Source of the DNA: Clostridia bacterium
GTDB taxonomy: Bacteria; Bacillota; Clostridia; Christensenellales; Borkfalkiaceae
Length of the DNA stretch: 64,000 nt
Direction: 5' to 3'
Assembly (NCBI GenBank): GCA_017445995.1
Contig: JAFSRT010000023.1
Span: 62,001-126,000 of the forward strand
Positions 1 to 8,183 of this stretch are shown here, piece by piece; within the stretch, counting starts at the first letter, position 1, and each line of letters starts with the position of its first letter. The notes below the pieces were generated by a model. That model searched no databases. It was not told the origin of the DNA and saw only the letters and a list, made by a program, of their open reading frames with translations. Both the position numbers and the translations under genes were made by a program.

Positions 1-567
1 AAGCGAAAGGTTAGACCCCACCGTGTTGAGAAACTCGGGCATAATTTCGGGAAGCGCGACCTTTTTTATAAAATCGCCTTTCCCGACGTTAAAGGTTTTG
101 CACATAATAATCTGGTCTTTCCCGATGACCGAAAAAGAATTTTTTATATCGGTATATAACGTCGGCAAAACGACCAACGTCGTAACTATCATAGGCGCAA
201 TATAAGAGTTTGTCCAAAGAAGCACTAATAAAACGATGGCAATAGTCGGCAACGCGCGTATAATAGCGATAATCGGCGCGATTATTTTTAGTGCGTTTTC
301 CCTTTCCGATAAAAGTGCGAGAGTAAATGCGATTATAAGTGAAACGGTAAAGGCAATCAACGCCCTTAAAAGGGTTAAAAATAACGCTTTATAGAATATT
401 TTACTTGTAAAATTGCCGATAAAGGCAGAAAAGGTCTCTTTTAGTGTCGGCAGAATAAACTTATTATCGATAATAATCGCCAAAACACCCCATAATAACA
501 GAATAGTTATTACGGGGATAATCGTAAGTATTATATCGGTTATTCGTTTATTTTTTCTCGTTTTCAT
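1..567 (-). CDS. ABC transporter permease, NitT/TauT (SsuC-like) type, partial
   Basis: The reverse strand is open from an ATG at 567 to the window edge, giving 189 residues with the C-terminus missing. It begins MKTRKNKR, followed by a first membrane helix and further hydrophobic helices. Near the visible end there is a typical binding-protein-dependent permease loop (KTFNVGKGDF, then IKKVALPEIMPE), which docks the ATPase. This is the permease of an importer whose binding protein is the gene just upstream, 3 bases away. The ATPase is presumably beyond the edge. In this family substrates range over sulfonates, nitrate, thiamine precursors and others; the sequence does not decide which. Family assignment is firm, substrate unknown. 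Confidence 0.85.
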   Translation of the reverse strand, partial: MKTRKNKRITDIILTIIPVITILLLWGVLAIIIDNKFILPTLKETFSAFIGNFTSKIFYKALFLTLLRALIAFTVSLIIAFTLALLSERENALKIIAPIIAIIRALPTIAIVLLVLLWTNSYIAPMIVTTLVVLPTLYTDIKNSFSVIGKDQIIMCKTFNVGKGDFIKKVALPEIMPEFLNTVGSNLSL

Positions 568-570
568 TTT

Positions 571-1614
571 TTACATAAAAAAGTCGTCTGAAATTGCGAC
601 CGCGCTGTTAGACTGCACGGCTATAATATTGTTTATATAGTCTTTAACGTAATCACGGGAAAGGCTACTGTCTTTCCAGTAGATATGGCAACCGTCTATT
701 ACGCTTGCCGTTATGTTCTGCGCCGTAAGAGAAGGCGTTAAACCTTCTTTTAACTTTCCGTTCACGCCGTTTACCGCACTTTCGACGTTTTCCTTTGCCC
801 AAGTAACGTTGCCGTTAAAAGTTGCTTTCATTTTTTCTATAACGCCCGCGTAATTGTCGTTTTCTATAAAACTCTTTTTCGCCATTAAAACGGCTTGCGG
901 GTATTCGTTGTTTTCATCGTATTCCTTTCCTAAATCAAGCCTAAACGTATAGTCGGGCGCGATAGAAGGAAGTTTCGATACGGCAGGTTCGGGAAGTAAT
1001 CCCACCGTTATTCTGTTCTGTTTCATCATAGGCATAAGGTCGGACGCGTTGTTAAAATATTTTATCGCCACCTTTCCGCTTATTGCCGTTTCACTCGTTT
1101 CATAACTTATTCCGTTTTTATTGAGAATATATTTAAGCGTTAGGTCGGGAACAAGCCCTTCGCCGATTACACCTATTACTTTGCCGACTAAATCGCTTAA
1201 CGACGTTTCTTCCTTACTCGCTATATAAAGGTTACCGTGCGTTATAACGGAAACCATTTTATACGGGTCGTTTTTATTCGCTTTATACGTTTTACTTGCA
1301 AGGTTTACGGGAACTACGATAAGTTCAGCGTTTCCCTGTGCCATAGTAACCCCTATATCGGAAGACGAAACCACGCTATACAAAAACGGCGTATCGGTAT
1401 CGAACGTTTCGTTATCGGCGATATATTTTGATATTGCAAGTGCGGGCGCGCCGTCCGGTGCAACGACGCGGACTTCCGATAATTTCCGACTTACAGTCGT
1501 GTTCGTTCCCGTGGACGTTTGCCCTTCGTTTACCGCATTTTTTTCGCACGCAAAAAGAAAAAGACTAAAAACCGAAACTAAAACGGCAAGTATAATACAG
1601 ATAAGTTTTTTCAT
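571..1614 (-). CDS. ABC transporter substrate-binding lipoprotein, NMT1/SsuA-like
   Basis: The 347-residue product begins with a lipoprotein signal (MKKLICIILA..., lipobox LFAC, Cys23). The mature part starts with a Ser/Thr-rich linker and then a periplasmic-binding fold of the SsuA/NMT1 kind (VRVVAPDGAPALAISKY near the N-terminus, a middle segment on loss and gain of function such as VIGVIGEGLVPDLTLKY). It should capture a small solute outside the membrane and hand it to the permease encoded 3 bases downstream. The pair is transcribed from a promoter at 1779-1807 through a structured, terminator-bearing leader, so a metabolite probably controls it. The substrate is not readable from the protein alone; thiamine precursor, guanidine-like compound or sulfonate are all possible. 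Confidence 0.85.
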   Translation of the reverse strand: MKKLICIILAVLVSVFSLFLFACEKNAVNEGQTSTGTNTTVSRKLSEVRVVAPDGAPALAISKYIADNETFDTDTPFLYSVVSSSDIGVTMAQGNAELIVVPVNLASKTYKANKNDPYKMVSVITHGNLYIASKEETSLSDLVGKVIGVIGEGLVPDLTLKYILNKNGISYETSETAISGKVAIKYFNNASDLMPMMKQNRITVGLLPEPAVSKLPSIAPDYTFRLDLGKEYDENNEYPQAVLMAKKSFIENDNYAGVIEKMKATFNGNVTWAKENVESAVNGVNGKLKEGLTPSLTAQNITASVIDGCHIYWKDSSLSRDYVKDYINNIIAVQSNSAVAISDDFFM

Positions 1615-1647
1615 GTTCTACTCCTTTAATTATACCTTAAAACCATA

Positions 1648-1681
1648 AAAAGAAAACTCCCTCTGAAATAGTCAAAGGGAG
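1648..1681 (-). terminator. Attenuator terminator in the leader of the binding-protein gene
   Basis: Nine paired bases (1673-1681 with 1657-1665, one G-U pair in the RNA) around a seven-base loop, followed on the minus strand by TTTTCTTTTT. It lies between the promoter and the start codon, so read-through must be regulated. The left arm (CCCTTTG) is also complementary to CAAAGGG inside the upstream structured region, giving a possible antiterminator. Confidence 0.85.
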
Positions 1682-1691
1682 ATACACGATT

Positions 1692-1772
1692 AAACAAAAG
1701 GGGAAACCCTTTTGTAAAGTCCTTATTCACCCCTTTGCTCTCAGGATTAACCTTTAAGTTCAGGTATTTTAC
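1692..1772 (-). promoter_or_regulatory. Structured leader, riboswitch candidate of unrecognised class
   Basis: Read on the minus strand the leader begins almost at the predicted transcription start and can fold as a three-way junction: closing stem GTAAA/TTTAC (1768-1772 with 1714-1718), an arm ACCT/AGGT and an arm TCCT/AGGA. The last arm encloses a large loop containing GAGAGCAAAGGGGTGAAT. A second strong hairpin with nine paired bases (1694-1715) follows, then the terminator. This order (aptamer-like fold, spacer hairpin, terminator, gene) is that of transcription-attenuating riboswitches. It does not match the TPP, FMN, SAM, purine, lysine, glycine, cobalamin, preQ1 or guanidine consensus patterns that I know. 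Confidence 0.6.
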
Positions 1773-1778
1773 GCTTTA

Positions 1779-1807
1779 ATTATAATATTATCTTTAACGT
1801 TTGTCAA
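1779..1807 (-). promoter_or_regulatory. Housekeeping promoter for the NMT1-like ABC operon
   Basis: TTGACA at 1807-1802, a 17-base spacer, and TATAAT at 1784-1779 on the minus strand. Transcription would start near 1772, exactly at the edge of the structured leader. Confidence 0.85.
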
Positions 1808-1816
1808 CAAAAGTCG

Positions 1817-2074
1817 TTATCTTTTTTTCTCTGCGCGGTATTTTCGCCTTGTCGCTTCCCCGCCCCGAATATGTCGCACGGAAAGGTTATATTCTAAAAC
1901 CTTTTTGACTTCACGGTAAAGCCTTTTATCAACGCTTTTTAGGTAAATACTTACGTCTTTATGAACGGTACTTTTCCCCAAATGAAAAACCTGCGCCGTC
2001 TTTCTTATCGTCGCGTTATTGTCTAATATATATAACGCTTCTTCAATAATTCTGTCATTGATATATTTTTGCAT
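1817..2074 (-). CDS. spoIIID: Sporulation transcriptional regulator SpoIIID
   Basis: The 85-residue product matches the usual SpoIIID length and layout: an N-terminal segment (MQKYINDRIIEEALYI), a helix-turn-helix (TIRKTAQVFHLGKSTVHKDV, about residues 22-41) and a basic C-terminal tail (RHIRGGEATRRKYRAEKKR). In Bacillus and Clostridium SpoIIID is a DNA-binding protein of the mother cell that switches sigma-E genes on or off and leads to sigma-K. Here it is a single gene between the ABC operon and the metal operon. With sigG and spoIVFAB in the same window it indicates a spore-forming organism. Confidence 0.95.
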   Translation of the reverse strand: MQKYINDRIIEEALYILDNNATIRKTAQVFHLGKSTVHKDVSIYLKSVDKRLYREVKKVLEYNLSVRHIRGGEATRRKYRAEKKR

Positions 2075-2128
2075 AATTTCACCTATTTAAGATAGTTTAT
2101 ATTATGCTAAAATACACCAAAATATTAC

Positions 2129-2482
2129 TTATTCTTCGACGTGTTCAATGCCTTGGCTGATTATTGACCTGACGTGTTCGTCCGAAAGAGAATAAAAAAC
2201 AGATTTCCCGTCGCGACGGCTTTTAATAAGTTTACTCTGCTTTAAGATTTTAAGTTGATGCGAAACGGCGGAAACCGTCATTTTTAGGTATTCCGAAAGG
2301 TCGCAAACGCAGACTTCGGCTTCCAAAAGAACTGTTAGTATTCTTATTCTCGTCGAATCGCCGAACACCTTAAAAAGTTCCGCAACGTCGTATAACTTTT
2401 CTTCGTCGGGTATCTTTCTGTCTATTTCTTCAAGCAGATTTTTATGTATCTTTTTTTCACCGCAAACTAACTGTTCTTTCAT
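2129..2482 (-). CDS. ArsR/SmtB-family metal-sensing repressor, CadC-like
   Basis: The 117-residue product has the winged helix-turn-helix of ArsR/SmtB proteins (KVFGDSTRIRILTVLLEAE, then SAVSHQLKILKQSKLIKSRR, then GKSVFYSLSDEHV). The motif EVCVCDLSEYL carries the Cys-x-Cys of CadC-type sensors in the alpha3 position, and another cysteine lies near the N-terminus (LVCGEKK), as in CadC. It should leave DNA when Cd, Zn or Pb binds. It is the third gene of the metal operon; its start overlaps the end of cadA by 26 bases. A palindromic operator is visible ahead of the operon at 4628-4643. Confidence 0.93.
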   Translation of the reverse strand: MKEQLVCGEKKIHKNLLEEIDRKIPDEEKLYDVAELFKVFGDSTRIRILTVLLEAEVCVCDLSEYLKMTVSAVSHQLKILKQSKLIKSRRDGKSVFYSLSDEHVRSIISQGIEHVEE

Positions 2483-4343
2483 TTTCTTCTCCTTTAACCT
2501 TTAACGCCCTTATCGCGTTTAAAACCGCAATCACCATAACGCCTACGTCGGCAAACACCGCCATCCACATATTGACTACCCCGAACGCGCCCGCTATCAT
2601 AAACGCGATTTTAATAAAAAGTGCGAATATCACGTTTTCGTATACTATTCGCATACACCTTTTGGCGTGCGATATTGCCGTGCCGATTTTAACGGGGTTA
2701 TCGTCCATAATAACGACGTCTGCGACTTCGATAGCGGACGACGACCCGACCGCCCCCATAGCGACGCCCACGTCTGCGCGGGTGATACTCGGCGCGTCGT
2801 TTATTCCGTCGCCAACGAACATTACTTCGCCTTTTTCTTTATCGTTTATAACGTCTTCTTCGATTTTAAGTTTATCGCTTGGCAACAGTTCGGAATAGAC
2901 TTCGCAAATACCGAGTTTATCGGCGACCGATTTTGCTATTTTATCGCCGTCGCCCGTAAGCATTTTTACCTTTATTCCCAACCTTTTTAAGTTATCTATC
3001 GCAACTTTTCCGTCGGCTTTAATTTTATCGCCTATTAAAATATGCCCTAAATACTCGCCGTTTTTAGCGACGTGTAATACCGTGCCGACGCTTCCGCATT
3101 TAATATACGTAACGCCGTTATCTTTCATCAGTTTATCGTTGCCGACTAATATTTTATTTCCGTCTATCTCGGCGTAAACGCCCTTTCCGCCGTACTCTTT
3201 CACGGCTTTTACGATGTTTTTATCAACTTCTTTTCCGTAAGCCCTTTTAACGCTTTCCGCTATCGGGTGGGTGGAAAAACTTTCGGCAAGCGAAGCGTAT
3301 TTTAATATCTCTTCTTCTTCGATTTTGTTATGGTGAACGCCGATTACCGTGAACTTACCTTCGGTCAGAGTTCCCGTCTTATCTAAAAGAACGTATCGGG
3401 TTTTTGAAAGCCGTTCAAGATAGTCCGAACCCTTTATTAAAACGCCCTTCCTGCTTGCTCCGCCGAGTCCGCAGAAAAAAGAAAGCGGAACGCTGATAAC
3501 GAGTGCGCACGGGCAGGAAATTACGAGAAAGGATAGCGCCCTGTATAGCCAGATATTCCATTTCGGGTCAACGCCCGTTATTATTCTTCCCGTCGGAACA
3601 CCGACGGCTATAATTAACGCTAAAAGTACCACTGTCGGCGTATAATAAAACGCGAACTTTTTAATAAAGTTTTCGGTTTTTGCCTTTTTTGAAGACGCGT
3701 TTTCGATAAGTTCGGTAATTTTATTAGCGGTTGAATTCAAAAACTCCTTTTCCGCCCTGATTTTAATTACCCCGTTAACGTTTATTGCTCCGCTTAAAAC
3801 TTCGTCGCCTACATCTTTTTCTATAGGAACACTTTCGCCCGTTAAAAGGGACAGGTCGAAAGAAGACGAACCTTCTATTATAACGCCGTCCACAGGCACT
3901 TTTTCGCCCACCTTAACGATTAAAATATCGCCCGCTTTAACTTCACTCGGCAAAACTTCCCTTTCCCCTGTATCGGTAATAATTGTCGCTTTATCGGGGC
4001 GGATATCCAAAAGTTTTTTTATTTCCGTTCTACTCTTTTTAATCGCGATACTCTGAAATAATTCCCCTATCTGATAAAAAAGCATAACGGCAACGCTTTC
4101 TACGTATTCGCCGATTATAAACGCGCCGATAGTCGCGACGCTCATCAAGCAGTTTTCGTCGAACGGTCTGCCGTTTTTTATGCCGTAAAAAGTATTTAGT
4201 AATATATCGTACCCGATAATAAGATAGGGAATAATAAACGAGAGTTCGCGAAGTAGCCCCGTCGTCGGAATACAGTATAGTATAGAAAACAGCACCGCGG
4301 AAATTATTATTCTTATTAAGTTTCTTTTCTGTTTTTTATTCAT
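2457..4343 (-). CDS. cadA: Heavy-metal P1B-type ATPase (Cd/Zn/Pb exporter)
   Basis: A P-type ATPase with metal-channel motif SCPCALV, the actuator loop LLTGES, the phosphorylation site DKTGTLT and the hinge MFVGDGINDAP. It pumps soft divalent metals out of the cytoplasm. The protein (628 residues from ATG 4343) lacks the N-terminal CxxC metal-binding domain that many CadA proteins carry; that domain is encoded separately by the 72-residue gene just upstream. I chose ATG 4343 because an in-frame TTG at 4346 is the only alternative and the ATG overlaps the upstream stop (TGATG), implying translational coupling. The CPC motif fits Cd/Zn; Cu is less likely given the CadC-like repressor. Confidence 0.95.
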   Translation of the reverse strand: MNKKQKRNLIRIIISAVLFSILYCIPTTGLLRELSFIIPYLIIGYDILLNTFYGIKNGRPFDENCLMSVATIGAFIIGEYVESVAVMLFYQIGELFQSIAIKKSRTEIKKLLDIRPDKATIITDTGEREVLPSEVKAGDILIVKVGEKVPVDGVIIEGSSSFDLSLLTGESVPIEKDVGDEVLSGAINVNGVIKIRAEKEFLNSTANKITELIENASSKKAKTENFIKKFAFYYTPTVVLLALIIAVGVPTGRIITGVDPKWNIWLYRALSFLVISCPCALVISVPLSFFCGLGGASRKGVLIKGSDYLERLSKTRYVLLDKTGTLTEGKFTVIGVHHNKIEEEEILKYASLAESFSTHPIAESVKRAYGKEVDKNIVKAVKEYGGKGVYAEIDGNKILVGNDKLMKDNGVTYIKCGSVGTVLHVAKNGEYLGHILIGDKIKADGKVAIDNLKRLGIKVKMLTGDGDKIAKSVADKLGICEVYSELLPSDKLKIEEDVINDKEKGEVMFVGDGINDAPSITRADVGVAMGAVGSSSAIEVADVVIMDDNPVKIGTAISHAKRCMRIVYENVIFALFIKIAFMIAGAFGVVNMWMAVFADVGVMVIAVLNAIRALKVKGEENERTVSLR

Positions 4344-4561
4344 CAAAGTTCTATTATAAAATCTCTTTCAATCTTTTTGCAGGCCTTAACTACTTCTTTC
4401 ATAACCGCCTTTTCGTCCGCCCCGTCGTTAAACTCTACCGTCAATTTTTGTGCCATAAAGTTAATTGAAACTTCTTTAACCCCGTTAACTTTACTTGCCG
4501 ATTTTTCCATTTCGTTGGCGCAGTTTGCACAGTCCACTTCGACGTTATAACTCTTTTTCAT
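4343..4561 (-). CDS. Small HMA-domain metal-binding protein
   Basis: A 72-residue ferredoxin-like heavy-metal-associated domain starting MKKSYNVEVDCANCANEM, with the CANC metal site followed by KVNGVKEVSINF and a C-terminal ...IERDFIIEL. It probably delivers metal to, or regulates, the ATPase encoded immediately downstream, whose own N-terminal HMA domain is missing. The start at 4561 has a GAAGGT ribosome site; a longer reading frame upstream runs through the operator and is unlikely to be translated. First gene of the cad operon. Confidence 0.9.
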   Translation of the reverse strand: MKKSYNVEVDCANCANEMEKSASKVNGVKEVSINFMAQKLTVEFNDGADEKAVMKEVVKACKKIERDFIIEL

Positions 4562-4627
4562 TGTATTTACCTTCTTTATTATTCTACGCTTCGGCACGGA
4601 AAAGTGCGCACCGAAAATCAATAACAT

Positions 4628-4643
4628 TTGAACAGTTGTTCAA
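4628..4643. promoter_or_regulatory. Probable CadC/ArsR operator
   Basis: A perfect palindrome TTGAACAGTTGTTCAA lying just downstream of the -10 box of the cad operon. ArsR/SmtB repressors bind inverted repeats of the TGAAC type in this position, so the repressor encoded in the operon probably acts here. Confidence 0.8.
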
Positions 4644-4657
4644 CTGTTTACAATATA

Positions 4658-4685
4658 ATTATATCACGTTATATAAAATTGTCAA
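4658..4685 (-). promoter_or_regulatory. Promoter of the cad metal operon
   Basis: TTGACA (4685-4680), a 16-base spacer and TATAAT (4663-4658) on the minus strand, followed about 15 bases later by the palindromic operator. Confidence 0.8.
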
Positions 4686-4687
4686 CG

Positions 4688-4721
4688 AAAAAACACCCGA
4701 TTTTTCCTTTCGGGTGTTTTT
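4688..4721 (-). terminator. Terminator after the ABC-2 exporter genes
   Basis: Stem of nine pairs (4691-4699 with 4711-4719) around an 11-base loop, with a T-run on the minus strand. It closes the exporter operon and lies just before the cad promoter. Confidence 0.8.
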
Positions 4722-4745
4722 AATATTTTTTACTTTATTTTTACG

Positions 4746-6338
4746 TTATTTGATTCTCGTAAAAAGCAGGTCTTCGCCTTTATTTACTATATAGTTATAA
4801 AGTATTGCGGTCGCGATAAGAAAAACTAACGATATAATAATTAAATAGAGAGAGTTAATAAGTTCAAGGGAAGTCGCGATGCCGAAAAACGCCGTCGCAA
4901 CGAAAGTTTTATAGCCTGAAAATGCGGTAATCCCCGAAAGAACGAAGGAAACGATTACGCAAAGAAATACCGCCATGCCTTGTTTTATCGCCTGCGTTTT
5001 ATTAGTCCAGTTAAGTTTCGGGAACAGGATATTGAATAATAGACCCAAAACGCCCGAGAAAAGAGATATTGCTATCGCCGTTAAAATAAGCAAAAGCGAC
5101 ATATAAAACGGCAGAGATAAAAACAGCGAAAAGAGTAGCGCGAATAATACCGCCGCCGTACAATAACAGATATTGTGAACGGTAAGTTTTACTTTAAATA
5201 CCGTTTTCCCCGAAACTGGCGAAGTGGTAAGAACCCACAGCGAGTTGCCTTCTATCGAAATACTCGGCGCGGTAACGGGCGCGGTCATAAACATAAAAAT
5301 GAACATAGCCGGCATAAACGCGACGAGTTGCCATTTACTTATTCCTATTTCCGTTAAGCCGACGGTTAAATCTTCGCCCACAACGAAAAGCATTATTCCA
5401 CCGATTATAAGGAATAAAATGGGGAAGAAAATGGTGTTCATAAAGTAAATCGAGTTTCCGAAAAGGCACTTAAACTCTTTCTTTATTAAAGATGAAAAAC
5501 AAGACTGTTCTTCGCCATGATATTTCGTTTTCTTTTTGGAAGAAATCTGCACTTTCATAAAACTGTTTATCGGGTGATAGAAAATGCAGGTTAAAAAAAC
5601 TATCGCTAAAAACATAGCGACGCATATAACGTTAAACAACAGCATATACAAAACGTTAGTAAGCCCCTTTTCGAAAATCGGGCTTAAAAAGAACAGTTTT
5701 GAAATGGAAACGAAAATGTTTCCGCCCACTATCGCGACTACGAAATACGCCCCGAACACAACCGTAAACGCGATTATCTGCACGAGAGTTTTTCTTCTTA
5801 ATCTTGCCGAAATCATATTGATTACGGTTCCGATTAAAATCCCGAACGCGATAGAAAACATAGGCGCGAATAAACTCATTATTAGTAGGTCGATAATAAA
5901 TAACGCCGAAATAGGTGAGATTTTAGAGTAAGCGATAAGGCTTGCCACCATAAACACGACGTTTATCGCGATATCGAGAAGATAAGTCGCAAGTATTTTA
6001 GAAATAACTATGTACGGGGTCTTAATAGGCATAGACGCTAACTGGTCGTAATCTTTAGTCCCGAACAGCATTGCACCCACCGAGTAAAAAGACAGGAAAA
6101 AGGAAATAAACACGATAAAGCCCGTAAGAACGGGGAAAGGGTTTACTATTCCCGACATAGCGGTCATATCGATAATCATCAGCGCGTACACGTACGCCAT
6201 AGCGCAACAGAAAAGCGTTATAACGGCACTCAGCGTCGCCCCGCCGTAGACAGAAGATTTGTTTTTAGAGTGCAATCTTTGATTGATGCCTAAAAGGGAA
6301 AGTCCGTTGGCTTTTAATAAGGCTAAAAATCCTTTCAT
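4746..6338 (-). CDS. ABC-2-type exporter permease
   Basis: A 530-residue integral membrane protein with roughly twelve hydrophobic stretches and no soluble domain. Its start overlaps the stop of the ATPase gene (ATGA), so the two form a classic exporter pair. The conserved-looking segment GTKDYDQLASMPIKTPYIV between helices resembles the large permeases of putative ABC-2 exporters (YtrF/BcrB-like size class). The exported substrate cannot be predicted. No regulator such as GntR is next to it. Confidence 0.8.
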   Translation of the reverse strand: MKGFLALLKANGLSLLGINQRLHSKNKSSVYGGATLSAVITLFCCAMAYVYALMIIDMTAMSGIVNPFPVLTGFIVFISFFLSFYSVGAMLFGTKDYDQLASMPIKTPYIVISKILATYLLDIAINVVFMVASLIAYSKISPISALFIIDLLIMSLFAPMFSIAFGILIGTVINMISARLRRKTLVQIIAFTVVFGAYFVVAIVGGNIFVSISKLFFLSPIFEKGLTNVLYMLLFNVICVAMFLAIVFLTCIFYHPINSFMKVQISSKKKTKYHGEEQSCFSSLIKKEFKCLFGNSIYFMNTIFFPILFLIIGGIMLFVVGEDLTVGLTEIGISKWQLVAFMPAMFIFMFMTAPVTAPSISIEGNSLWVLTTSPVSGKTVFKVKLTVHNICYCTAAVLFALLFSLFLSLPFYMSLLLILTAIAISLFSGVLGLLFNILFPKLNWTNKTQAIKQGMAVFLCVIVSFVLSGITAFSGYKTFVATAFFGIATSLELINSLYLIIISLVFLIATAILYNYIVNKGEDLLFTRIK

Positions 6339-7039
6339 TTCTGCAACTCCAAGAAAATACTTTCAAGCGATTCGTCGCCGACGATATCTTTCATTGCGCC
6401 TTCGGTAACGATTTTCCCGCCTTTAATGATACCTACCCTGTCGCAAAGTTTTTCCGCCACTTCTAAAATATGCGTGGAAAAGAAAATCGAAGAACCTTCG
6501 TTGCACATATCTCTCATAATCTCTTTAAGACTATGCGAGGCAACGGGATCTAACCCCACGAACGGTTCGTCTAAAATAAGAAGTTTCGGCGAGTGCATAA
6601 GCGCCGATATTAAAACGAGTTTTTGTTTCATACCGTGAGAGTAAGACGAAATAAGGTCGGAAAGTTTATCCGCTATTTCAAACTTGTCTGCGTATTCTTT
6701 GACCTTTTTATCTCTTTCTTCTAACGGTACGGCGTATATATCCCCGATAAAGTTAAGATACTGTATCCCCGTTAAATAATCGTAAATATCGGGGTTGTCC
6801 GGAACGTAAGCCATATCTTTTTTACACTCGATAGGCTTATCTTTAAGCGAATTGCCGTTTATTATTATTTCACCGCTATCGAACCTGTGCGCGCCGACTA
6901 TCGCTTTAATCACCGTCGATTTCCCCGCGCCGTTATGCCCTATAAAACCGTATATCTCGCCGTCCTTTACGGTAAGCGAAAGGTCTGAAACGGCAACGAA
7001 GTCGCCGTATTTTTTTGTTAAGTTCTTTATCTCTAACAT
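6335..7039 (-). CDS. ABC exporter ATP-binding protein
   Basis: A 234-residue ATPase with Walker A GHNGAGKST (about residues 34-42), signature SYSHGMKQ, Walker B LLILDEP and a following GLDP and switch histidine (STHILEVAE). It powers the permease encoded 4 bases overlapping downstream. A good AGGAG ribosome site precedes ATG 7039. The pair resembles BcrA/NatA-class exporters; role unknown. Confidence 0.92.
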   Translation of the reverse strand: MLEIKNLTKKYGDFVAVSDLSLTVKDGEIYGFIGHNGAGKSTVIKAIVGAHRFDSGEIIINGNSLKDKPIECKKDMAYVPDNPDIYDYLTGIQYLNFIGDIYAVPLEERDKKVKEYADKFEIADKLSDLISSYSHGMKQKLVLISALMHSPKLLILDEPFVGLDPVASHSLKEIMRDMCNEGSSIFFSTHILEVAEKLCDRVGIIKGGKIVTEGAMKDIVGDESLESIFLELQK

Positions 7040-7099
7040 ATCTTTCTCCTTTATTTCGTTAATTATAACATACTAAAATGAAAAAAGCAAACCGAAATA

Positions 7100-7134
7100 A
7101 AAAAGCGAAGTAAATATTTATCTCCGCTTTTTTA
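7100..7134 (-). terminator. Terminator after the PfkB kinase gene
   Basis: Inverted repeat AAAAGCG...CGCTTTT with a nearly self-complementary AT-rich centre and a T-run on the minus strand, 30 bases after the kinase stop codon. Confidence 0.65.
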
Positions 7135-7165
7135 CGTTTTATATTTAGTTATATAATGAAACGTT

Positions 7166-8092
7166 TTATATTTTTTCAACAACGAGTTTTTCGAAAATCT
7201 CTTCAAACTTATCTTTATAAAAAAGGTTAGTTCCCCTTGTCGTAATAGCCGCCGTCCCCGATGCAACGCTGACTCTTAACAATTCTTTCAGGTCTTCGTT
7301 CCCTTTTTCGAGTTCCACGCACACGGAAGAAAGCATACAGTCCCCCGCCCCGACGGTCGAGTTGATAGCGACGGTTGCCGACTTGCAGAAATAGTTTTCT
7401 GTTCCGTTAGTAATAATCGCCCCGTCCGCACCGAGCGAGACTAACACCACTTTTACGCCCCTTTCAATAAACAGGTTCGCCGAAGCGATAATATCGCCTT
7501 TCGTCCGTAAAGTGCGCCCCGTAAACCCTTCTAACTCGCGCAGATTAGGTTTTATCATAAAAACTTCGCCCTTTAAGGCTTCGTCTATATTCTGATGTTC
7601 CGCGTCGACTATTTTTTTAACCGATTTAGGAATTACCGACAAGACTTCGTGATAAAAAGACGCGTCAACGCCCTGCGGTAGACTGCCACTCATAACGGTA
7701 ACGCTACTTCTTGGCGCAAGTTTTTTAACGAGATTTATAAGTTCTATCTGTTTATTGCGCGAAACGGACTGACCTTTATCGTTGATTTCGGTCAGCATGG
7801 ACTTGTTGTCGATTATTTTATAGTTGGTTCTTGCGCTACCTTCGTTGTTTATAAACTTAAAAGCGACGCCTTCTCTTTTAAGCGTCTGTTCAAACATACT
7901 TCTGCTTTCCTGAAACATAAAGCCCGTTGCCATAGCGTTGCCTTGTAGCCTTGCTATCCCCATTGCGACGTTAAGCGCCTTCCCGGAGTAGGTTTCTATT
8001 TTGTTTCGTATTCTATTTAACATCCCCACGTTTAAATTGTCTAATTCTATCGTGCAATCTATACTCGGGTTAGGACAAACCGTTAATATCAT
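7166..8092 (-). CDS. fruK: PfkB-family 1-phosphofructokinase / tagatose-6-phosphate kinase
   Basis: The 308-residue product starts MILTVCPNPSIDCTIEL, the hallmark of the FruK/LacC branch of the PfkB family, has the substrate region YSGKALNVAMGIARLQG, and ends with the catalytic ATP site VGAGDCM. It phosphorylates fructose 1-phosphate or tagatose 6-phosphate at the end of a sugar import route. There is no PTS transporter or FruR regulator beside it, so the exact sugar is open; 1-phosphofructokinase is the most common role. It appears to be a single transcription unit. Confidence 0.85.
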   Translation of the reverse strand: MILTVCPNPSIDCTIELDNLNVGMLNRIRNKIETYSGKALNVAMGIARLQGNAMATGFMFQESRSMFEQTLKREGVAFKFINNEGSARTNYKIIDNKSMLTEINDKGQSVSRNKQIELINLVKKLAPRSSVTVMSGSLPQGVDASFYHEVLSVIPKSVKKIVDAEHQNIDEALKGEVFMIKPNLRELEGFTGRTLRTKGDIIASANLFIERGVKVVLVSLGADGAIITNGTENYFCKSATVAINSTVGAGDCMLSSVCVELEKGNEDLKELLRVSVASGTAAITTRGTNLFYKDKFEEIFEKLVVEKI

Positions 8093-8183
8093 CTTTTCTC
8101 TCTTAAAATTATTTTCTCTTTACTTGTATTATAAATTATAAACCGACTTTTTTCAAGTGGGTAATAAAATTTTTTCCTTTTAT

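Noticed and set aside
1714-1772. TPP riboswitch for the first leader
   Set aside because: It has CTGAGA-, ACCTGAAC- and GGGGTG-like pieces, but in the reverse order of a TPP aptamer and without its stems.
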